From Eutrophomonas brisbanensis (GTDB lineage: Bacteria > Pseudomonadota > Gammaproteobacteria > Burkholderiales > Eutrophovitaceae), in assembly GCA_038141705.1 (NCBI GenBank), contig JAYQIQ010000004.1, positions 930,001-994,000 of the forward strand: a DNA stretch of 64,000 nucleotides, written 5' to 3'. How positions within the stretch are numbered: the first letter of the stretch is position 1; every line of letters begins with the position of its first letter. The notes under the pieces were generated by a model. The model searched no databases, was not told the origin of the DNA, and was given only the letters and a program-made list of their open reading frames with translations. The translations under genes were made by a program, and so were the position numbers. Shown here one piece after another: positions 58,230 to 64,000 of this stretch.

Positions 58230-59654
58230 ATGTCAGCTGTTTTGAAACCCGCAACGGATACAAGCCTACCGGACTACAGAGTTGCAGATCTTTCTTTGGC
58301 GGATTGGGGTCGTAAAGAGATTTCCATCGCTGAAACGGAGATGCCTGGTTTAATGGCAATTCGGAAGGAGTATGCCGACAAAAAGCCATTGAAAGGAGCC
58401 AGAATCGCTGGATCCCTTCACATGACCATCCAAACAGCGGTTTTGATTGAAACCTTAGTTGAGCTAGGAGCAGATGTCCGTTGGGCTTCATGCAATATTT
58501 ACTCGACGCAAGATCATGCCGCAGCGGCAATCGCAAAGTCTGGAACGCCAGTTTTTGCTTTCAAAGGTGAGTCCCTAGAGGAATATTGGGAATTCACCCA
58601 CAAAATTTTTGATTGGCCCTCAACCGGTGCCAACATGATTTTGGATGATGGCGGTGACGCGACACTACTTTTACATCTCGGCGCCAAAGCGGAGACAGAT
58701 CCTTCGGTTTTAGGCAATCCGAGCAGTGAAGAAGAAGTTGCGCTTTTTGCATCGATTAAAAAGACGCTTGGCGAGTCAAAAAATTGGTACTCGGAGAGGC
58801 TTGCTGAGGTAAGAGGCGTTACCGAGGAAACGACCACGGGCGTTAAGCGTCTTTACGAAATGGCAAAAGATAAGTCGCTTCGGTTCCCTGCCATAAATGT
58901 GAATGATTCGGTTACTAAATCGAAGTTTGACAACCTTTATGGATGTCGCGAATCGCTGGTCGACGGCATAAAGCGAGCAACTGATGTCATGATCGCAGGA
59001 AAGGTCGCGGTGGTTTGTGGGTTCGGTGATGTTGGAAAGGGCTGCGCCCAAGCACTAAGAGCATTATCAGCACAAGTGTGGGTAACTGAAGTGGACCCGA
59101 TATGCGCGCTCCAGGCCACGATGGAAGGGTTTCGGGTGGTGACCATGGATTATGCGGCTGATAAGGCTGACATATTCGTAACTGCCACTGGGAATTATCA
59201 TGTAATCACTCATGACCACATGTTGGCTATGAAAGATCAATCAATCGTTTGCAATATCGGACACTTCGATAATGAGATTGACGTAGCCTCCATTGAGAAA
59301 TACGAGTGGGAAAACATCAAGCCGCAGGTTGACCATATTGTGTTTCCTAACGGTAAACGAATTATCCTGTTGGCAGAGGGACGGCTAGTCAATTTGGGTT
59401 GTGCTACCGGACATCCTAGTTATGTGATGAGTTCTTCCTTTGCAAATCAGGTCATAGCGCAAATCGAGTTATTTAATAATCCAGATAAATATCCGATGGG
59501 CGTACATGTACTACCGAAACATCTAGACGAAAAAGTCGCTCGTTTGCAGCTCGCGAAGTTAGATGCGCAGCTAACAGAGCTCAGCGATACGCAAGCAAAA
59601 TATATTGGTGTTTCGAAATCGGGACCGTACAAACCAGATCACTACAGATACTAG
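58230..59654 (+). CDS. ahcY: S-adenosylhomocysteine hydrolase
   Basis: 474 residues. Substrate residues appear in GSLHMTIQTAVLIETLVELGADVRWASCNIYSTQDHAAAA (early part GSLHMTIQTAVLIETLVELG), and the NAD-binding site is CGFGDVGKGCAQALRA. VTATGNYHVITHDHM and the end SKSGPYKPDHYRY complete the family. It splits S-adenosylhomocysteine to adenosine and homocysteine. It has the about 40-residue insertion (EEEVALFASIKKTLGESKNWY) found in many bacteria. An AGGAGAG site precedes the ATG and the SAH riboswitch controls it. Confidence 0.98.
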   Translation: MSAVLKPATDTSLPDYRVADLSLADWGRKEISIAETEMPGLMAIRKEYADKKPLKGARIAGSLHMTIQTAVLIETLVELGADVRWASCNIYSTQDHAAAAIAKSGTPVFAFKGESLEEYWEFTHKIFDWPSTGANMILDDGGDATLLLHLGAKAETDPSVLGNPSSEEEVALFASIKKTLGESKNWYSERLAEVRGVTEETTTGVKRLYEMAKDKSLRFPAINVNDSVTKSKFDNLYGCRESLVDGIKRATDVMIAGKVAVVCGFGDVGKGCAQALRALSAQVWVTEVDPICALQATMEGFRVVTMDYAADKADIFVTATGNYHVITHDHMLAMKDQSIVCNIGHFDNEIDVASIEKYEWENIKPQVDHIVFPNGKRIILLAEGRLVNLGCATGHPSYVMSSSFANQVIAQIELFNNPDKYPMGVHVLPKHLDEKVARLQLAKLDAQLTELSDTQAKYIGVSKSGPYKPDHYRY

Positions 59655-59673
59655 TTTTATAACCGCGAGCATC

Positions 59674-60513
59674 ATGGATAACACTAGTGTAGAGATTAGT
59701 TTTGAGTTTTTCCCGCCGCAAACGGAAAAGGGGCTTGAAAACCTTGATCGAGCAATTAACGATCTTACGGTTTTCAAGCCAGATTTTTTCTCTGTTACCT
59801 ATGGTGCTGGTGGATCCACTCAAGAAAAAACTTTTGATGTGGTCGATCGAATAGGCAAAAGCGGTTTTAATGTGGCGCCACATATATCTTGTATCGGCGC
59901 AACAAGAACTGAAATGAAGAGTCTGCTTGATCGTTACTTGTCTGATGGCATTCGACATTTTGTAACATTACGCGGAGATTTGCCTTCTGGTATGGCGCAA
60001 ACTGGAGAATTTAAGTTTGCTTCTGATCTTGTATCTTTCATTCGTTCCGAGGCGGGGAGTGATATCGAAGTGATGGTTGCGGCTTATCCGGAATATCATC
60101 CACAAGCGCGTAGCCCGAAAGAGGACCTCGAGCATTTTAGGCATAAGGTTTCGTGTGGTGCTAACCGAGCGATTACGCAATACTTCTTTAATGCGGACTG
60201 CTACTTTCACTTTGTAGAGCAAGCGCAGTTAGTTGGCGTCGATGTTCCGATAATCCCTGGAGTCATGCCCATCGACAAATTTTTTCCGCTCGCGCGCTTC
60301 TCTGACTCGTGTGGTGCTGAAATTCCTCGCTGGGTTCGTCGAAAGCTAGAGGCTTACGCGGATGATAGCGCCTCGATTCAGGAGTTCGGCCTAGAGGTTG
60401 TTACGAATCTTTGTGATCGACTGCTGGATGGTGGCGCACCGGGATTGCATTTTTACACGATGAACAAGTCGGAAAAAGTGCAAGCCATTCTCAAAAACTT
60501 AGGGATAGTCTAA
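59674..60513 (+). CDS. metF: Methylenetetrahydrofolate reductase
   Basis: 279 residues from the ATG at 59674, where SVEISFEFFPPQTEKGLENL begins the family start. Blocks: SVTYGAGGSTQEKT, HISCIGATRTE, HFVTLRGDLPSG, AAYPEYHPQARS, ANRAITQYFFNADCYFHF and PGVMPIDKFFPLARF. It makes methyl-tetrahydrofolate for methionine synthesis using FAD. A longer reading starting at 59605 lies inside ahcY and adds unconserved residues. It ends in an inverted repeat, convergent to the next gene. Confidence 0.96.
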   Translation: MDNTSVEISFEFFPPQTEKGLENLDRAINDLTVFKPDFFSVTYGAGGSTQEKTFDVVDRIGKSGFNVAPHISCIGATRTEMKSLLDRYLSDGIRHFVTLRGDLPSGMAQTGEFKFASDLVSFIRSEAGSDIEVMVAAYPEYHPQARSPKEDLEHFRHKVSCGANRAITQYFFNADCYFHFVEQAQLVGVDVPIIPGVMPIDKFFPLARFSDSCGAEIPRWVRRKLEAYADDSASIQEFGLEVVTNLCDRLLDGGAPGLHFYTMNKSEKVQAILKNLGIV

Positions 60514-60523
60514 AGACTATCCC
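60502..60523 (+). terminator. Inverted repeat over the metF stop codon
   Basis: GGGATAGTC (60502-60510) pairs perfectly with GACTATCCC (60515-60523) around TAAA, which includes the stop TAA. It is a 9-bp stem between two convergent genes. No T-run follows on either strand, so termination would be weak or rho-dependent; an mRNA 3' end role is possible. Confidence 0.45.
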
Positions 60524-60534
60524 TGCTTCAATCG

Positions 60535-61770
60535 TTAAGCCGCAGCTTTAATAGTTTTTCCTGTGCTAATAGGATGAGCAGCGTACGCGTGATAAGCAGC
60601 TGCTTCTGCGGCGCCGAGGTCGATTTTGGCACCCATATCGTCGAACACGCTTTCTAAGGCGCATAAGCACAACATCACGTTTTCCATTTTGCAGCTGTAT
60701 CCCATAATACCGAATCGCCAAATTTTACCGGCGAGTGCGCCGAGTCCAGCGCCAATTTCAATATTCATTTCGACTAGAAGTCTACGTCGAACTTCCTTCT
60801 CGTCGATCCCGGGCATGACATTGACGGCGTTCATCTGAGGAAGGCGATACTGCTCTTCAACAAGGTAGCTGAGCCCAAGAGTTTCTAAGCCAGCTTTTAA
60901 GGCTTTGTGATTTCTCTGGTGGCGAGCCCAGGATGCCTCAAGGCCCTCGTCGCGTAACATGATGAGTGCTTCGTGTAGCGAGTAGAGCGCATTAGTGGGA
61001 GCGGTGTGATGGTATGTCCTGGTGGTTTCTCCCCAATAGCCGAGTAAGAGATTTAGGTCCATAAACCAGCTTTGGACCTTGTGTTTTCTCGTCTTAACAA
61101 GCTCAATAACACGATCACTGAATGTTATCGGCGATAGACCCGGTGTACATGACAAACATTTTTGACTGCCAGAGTAAACGGCATCTAGACCCCATTCATC
61201 AACCAGTACAGGGACGCCAGCTAAAGATGTGACGGTGTCCACAATCGTGAGCGCACCGAATTCTTTTGCTATTTCTGCGAGTGTTTTTGCATCCGATCGA
61301 ACTCCAGTCGAGGTTTCTGCATGTACAAACGCTAGAACCTTCACATCTGGATTCGCTTTAAATGCCTCGCGAACTTTATCAGGATCAACTGGCTTGCCCA
61401 TCGGGTCATCTACGACGATTGCGGTACCGCCGCATCTCTCGACGTTTTCGATCATTCGACCACCAAATACGCCGTTACGGCAAACGATGACCTTATCCCC
61501 TGGGCTTACCATGTTTACAAAACACATTTCCATCCCGACTGAGCCAGGACCTGAGACTGGGAATGTCAGTGCATTTTTAGTTTGAAATGCATATCTGAGA
61601 AGCTCTTTGAGCTCTTCCATCATCTCCACGAAAACTGGATCAAGGTAACCGATGGTGGGTCTACCCATTGCGGAGAAAACACGAGGGTGGATCTCCGACG
61701 GACCAGGCCCCATGAGGGTTCGCTGAGGAGGATAAAAAGAACCAACGTTCGAGGAGGTCTCAGTGCTCAT
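60535..61770 (-). CDS. Alanine/serine-glyoxylate aminotransferase (class V)
   Basis: 411 residues, intact. FYPPQRTLMGPGPSEIHPRV, FPVSGPGSVGMEMCFVNMVSPGDKVIV, HAETSTGVRSDAKTLAEIA and the PLP lysine in YSGSQKCLSCTPGLSPITF place it in the AGXT group. It likely uses glyoxylate as amino acceptor, forming glycine. It differs from the SgaA-type gene at 41680 in sequence and is not its copy. A C-terminal extension of about 25 residues (AEAAAYHAYAAHPIS) is odd. It stands alone on the minus strand, convergent with metF. Confidence 0.9.
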   Translation of the reverse strand: MSTETSSNVGSFYPPQRTLMGPGPSEIHPRVFSAMGRPTIGYLDPVFVEMMEELKELLRYAFQTKNALTFPVSGPGSVGMEMCFVNMVSPGDKVIVCRNGVFGGRMIENVERCGGTAIVVDDPMGKPVDPDKVREAFKANPDVKVLAFVHAETSTGVRSDAKTLAEIAKEFGALTIVDTVTSLAGVPVLVDEWGLDAVYSGSQKCLSCTPGLSPITFSDRVIELVKTRKHKVQSWFMDLNLLLGYWGETTRTYHHTAPTNALYSLHEALIMLRDEGLEASWARHQRNHKALKAGLETLGLSYLVEEQYRLPQMNAVNVMPGIDEKEVRRRLLVEMNIEIGAGLGALAGKIWRFGIMGYSCKMENVMLCLCALESVFDDMGAKIDLGAAEAAAYHAYAAHPISTGKTIKAAA

Positions 61771-61854
61771 TCCAATTGTTTCCTTGTATGTTTGTCACAA
61801 ATTGCTGAAATCAGGACCGCGCATTATAGCGGATTTCCCCCTACTTGGAGCCCT

Positions 61855-62706
61855 TTACCCCTCTAGCAAGCTCGGGTCTGGATCGAAAGCAATGTCGCCT
61901 TCTCCTAATTGGGCCTTCGACAGCTCCTTGAAGTCATAGAGCTCGGCATCCAACAGGTGGGAGGGCGAGACTTTCTGAAGCGCCGAGAACATCGTGTCGA
62001 CTCTCCCGGGAAATTTTTTTGTCCATTCGGCCAACATCTGCTTCAGGACTTGGCGTTGTAGGTTATCTTGGGAGCCGCAAAGGTTACAAGGGATTATGGG
62101 GAACGCTCGGAGCTCGGCAAATTTAGCGATATCCGTCTCTTTACAATAAGCCATCGGTCTTATCACGATATGCTCACCGTCATCGGATCTTAACTTTGGC
62201 GGCATCGCTTTCAGTCGTCCACCATGGAAGAGGTTCAAAAAAAACGTCTCCAAGATGTCATCACGGTGGTGGCCAAGTGCAATTTTGGTCGCGCCAAGCT
62301 CTTTCGCGGTGCGATATAAGATTCCTCTGCGTAACCGCGAGCAAAGCCCACACATTGTCTTCCCTTCTGGAATAACTCTTTTGACGATGCTGTAGGTGTC
62401 TTGGTCGACGATTTTGTAATCGACCCCAATGGACTCGAGATATTCCGGAAGAATATGGGCAGGAAAGCCAGGGTGCTTCTGATCTAAATTCACGGCGATG
62501 ATCTGAAAATCAATGGGTGCATGATCTCGTAAGGAGAGCAGGATATCGAGCATTGCATAGCTATCTTTGCCGCCTGATAAGCAGGCCATAATTCGGTCGC
62601 CGGCCTCTATCATTTTGAAATCAGCAATTGCCTCGCCAGCTTGTCGGCGTAAGCGTTTCGCTAACTTATTATTCTCGTAGGTTTGTTTTTGTAGTGTGGC
62701 GACCAT
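61855..62706 (-). CDS. ttcA: tRNA 2-thiocytidine(32) synthetase TtcA
   Basis: 283 residues from the ATG at 62706. The PP-loop ACLSGGKDSYAMLDILL adenylates C32; iron-sulfur cysteines lie in MCGLCSRLRRG and PCNLCGSQDNLQ, the CxxC pair arrangement of TtcA. GHHRDDILETFFLNLFHGG is the family block. A longer start 39 bases upstream would overlap folB; the chosen one leaves a 7-base gap. It uses sulfur to make s2C32 in tRNA. Confidence 0.95.
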   Translation of the reverse strand: MVATLQKQTYENNKLAKRLRRQAGEAIADFKMIEAGDRIMACLSGGKDSYAMLDILLSLRDHAPIDFQIIAVNLDQKHPGFPAHILPEYLESIGVDYKIVDQDTYSIVKRVIPEGKTMCGLCSRLRRGILYRTAKELGATKIALGHHRDDILETFFLNLFHGGRLKAMPPKLRSDDGEHIVIRPMAYCKETDIAKFAELRAFPIIPCNLCGSQDNLQRQVLKQMLAEWTKKFPGRVDTMFSALQKVSPSHLLDAELYDFKELSKAQLGEGDIAFDPDPSLLEG

Positions 62707-62713
62707 ATCGATA

Positions 62714-63076
62714 CTATTTGTTACGCTGAAAAATTTCGAACCCAACGGAATCGCAGTCAGTATAAATATCAGGCTTTTGACTAGATACTTTGGCTGCTCG
62801 CACTCCTTGATGCGACAAACATAACGCCAAAATTTTTTCGCAAAATGTTTCTTGAAGATTGAAGTGACGCTCTTGCGAAATTTCTAAAATTCCCGCTCGG
62901 ATTGAATCATAATCAACGGTCTCTTTGATGAGGTCATTTTCCACTCTTAAATCGGGATCCACATCAACCTCAACATTGACAACGACGCGTTGTTTATTTT
63001 TTTTCTCGAAGTCGTGAACTCCGATAAAAACATCAACGATTAAGTTCTTTATGAAAATTTTTCTGTGATTGCTCAT
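62714..63076 (-). CDS. folB: Dihydroneopterin aldolase family protein
   Basis: 120 residues. KIFIKNLIVDVFIGVHDFEKKNKQRV (opening KIFIKNLIVDVFIGVHDFEK), ETVDYDSIRAGI and QETFCEKILAL are the FolB/FolX blocks, with KPDI near the end, the conserved lysine. It converts dihydroneopterin to 6-hydroxymethyldihydropterin or epimerises the triphosphate; FolB and FolX cannot be told apart here. It lies between folM and ttcA. Confidence 0.88.
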   Translation of the reverse strand: MSNHRKIFIKNLIVDVFIGVHDFEKKNKQRVVVNVEVDVDPDLRVENDLIKETVDYDSIRAGILEISQERHFNLQETFCEKILALCLSHQGVRAAKVSSQKPDIYTDCDSVGFEIFQRNK

Positions 63077-63112
63077 TCGTGTGTAGGTGTTTTATCTGTG
63101 ATAACGGGGGCA

Positions 63113-63886
63113 TTAGACTTCAAACTGAACGTCTCTTTTCGATGGCCAAAGATGCTGGCCGCCGTCTAAAATAATCGTGGTCCCGGTGAGCGAGCTTGCT
63201 CCAATTAAATACTTAACTCCCTCAACGATATCGTCTGGCGTCGAGCTTTTTCCAAGTGGCGCCATCTTATGTGCTGACATAAAACCTTCGTCGGTTTGCG
63301 GGCCGCTCGGTAAAGTGATGCCTGGAGCGAGACCACATACTCGGACCTTTGGGGCAAGCGCTAAAGCCATCAGTCGCGTCGCCCCCTCTAGTGCGACCTT
63401 ACTAACTGTATAAGAGAAAAAATCCGCATTGAGATTAAAAACTTTTTGATCCAATAGATTGATTACGCATCCGACTTCGGTATCCGGAATTTGCTCGGCA
63501 AATGTCTTTGCCAAAACTAGTGGAGAGACTAAGTTAACACTCAAATTTTGGTGTAAGGATTCTGATGTGAAATTCTTTGCTGTATCAAATGTAAATAGTG
63601 ACGCATTGTTGACTAAACAATGAACCGGTCCCATGGTGTTTACGCATTCATCTATAAGCAATCTTCCTGCATTTGGAGAAGATAGATCACAGAAAATGGC
63701 TTGTGCTTTTACGCCGAGTGTACGAATTTCATCGACGGTTGTTTGTGCATCTTTTTTAGACTGATTAAAATGAACCCCAATATCCCATCCGTCACTGGCT
63801 AGACCCAAAGCGATCGCTCGTCCCAGGCGTTTTGCTGCACCGGTAATAAGAACGCAACCCTTTTTCGATGTTTGTTTTTTACCCAT
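63113..63886 (-). CDS. folM: Pteridine/dihydromonapterin reductase, FolM-like short-chain dehydrogenase
   Basis: 257 residues of the short-chain dehydrogenase family. The cofactor loop is ITGAAKRLGRAIALGLA, the TGxxxRxG form that marks pteridine reductases (PTR1, FolM) rather than the usual TGxxxGxG, and the active site is YTVSK. LVNNAS and the end ILDGGQHLW are present. Its place 36 bases before folB supports a pterin substrate. General SDR activity cannot be excluded. Confidence 0.85.
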   Translation of the reverse strand: MGKKQTSKKGCVLITGAAKRLGRAIALGLASDGWDIGVHFNQSKKDAQTTVDEIRTLGVKAQAIFCDLSSPNAGRLLIDECVNTMGPVHCLVNNASLFTFDTAKNFTSESLHQNLSVNLVSPLVLAKTFAEQIPDTEVGCVINLLDQKVFNLNADFFSYTVSKVALEGATRLMALALAPKVRVCGLAPGITLPSGPQTDEGFMSAHKMAPLGKSSTPDDIVEGVKYLIGASSLTGTTIILDGGQHLWPSKRDVQFEV

Positions 63887-64000
63887 GTTTCATTAAACTT
63901 GTGCGACTCGATAACTCGAATAATTTTTGATATGCGTGAGAATCGAAGATCCTCGATATGTTTTTTCGAAAAATGCCTGAACTGAGAAAAATCTCTTAGT

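Noticed and set aside
59605..59673. Upstream start for metF
   Set aside because: It lies inside the end of ahcY and gives residues not found at the start of MetF proteins.
1..64000. tRNA genes, CRISPR arrays and insertion sequences
   Set aside because: No T-arm pattern, no regularly spaced repeats and no transposase was recognised on either strand.
63887..64000. Short plus-strand frame MFFRKMPELRKIS near the right edge
   Set aside because: Thirteen codons with no ribosome site or family match; probably chance.

Overview
The window is a continuous, gene-dense piece of a proteobacterial chromosome, most likely a gammaproteobacterium. The evidence is the gene order: atpIBEFHAGDC next to parAB-rsmG-mnmG-mnmE-yidC-yidD-rnpA-rpmH, divergent from dnaA-dnaN-gyrB, plus smg beside topA, def-fmt-rsmB-DUF4390-ntrYX, and DUF484-xerC next to dapF. 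I cannot name a genus. No insertion sequence, prophage, CRISPR array, rRNA or tRNA gene was seen, and no stretch over 300 bases lacks a gene. The last 114 bases (63887-64000) hold nothing I can support. || Layout. 1-1739: end of a branched-chain amino acid type ABC importer (permease, binding lipoprotein). 1803-8896: ATP synthase operon with a clear promoter and terminator. 8919-16905: chromosome partitioning (ParAB, one parS site), tRNA/rRNA modification and membrane insertion genes. 16906-18659: replication-origin region around dnaA; genes point away from it on both sides. 18660-24753: dnaN, gyrB and topA, with no recF. 24838-32190: smg, peptide deformylase and formyltransferase, RsmB, NtrY/NtrX. 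32289-41683: carbohydrate backbone (tkt, gap, pgk, fba), PsiE, purEKC and a Sua5-type tRNA threonylcarbamoyladenosine gene. 41680-50120: the accessory region. 50148-56807: HslUV, XerC, DapF, a GNAT acetyltransferase and two lipid A acyltransferases. 56892-60513: metK, an S-adenosylhomocysteine riboswitch, ahcY and metF, i.e. the activated-methyl cycle. 60535-63886: a second glyoxylate-type aminotransferase, TtcA, and the pteridine genes folB and folM. || The most interesting part is 41.7-49.6 kb. Two divergent operons face each other there: an IlvD/Edd dehydratase, an RraA-like aldolase and a serine-glyoxylate type aminotransferase on one strand, and on the other a LarA-family racemase homologue followed by its nickel-pincer cofactor genes, with LarC and LarE fused into one 670-residue protein and LarB after it. 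This looks like a catabolic unit for a hydroxy acid or sugar acid with a nickel-dependent racemase or epimerase step. The substrate is not readable from sequence. || A major caveat: 14 genes, many essential (atpA, gyrB, topA, metK, mnmG, fba), are broken by 17 single-base frameshifts, mostly in homopolymers, and each is restored by one base change. I read this mainly as uncorrected long-read sequencing error, and list these genes at their repaired extents. One defect differs: an in-frame TAA in the LarA homologue.
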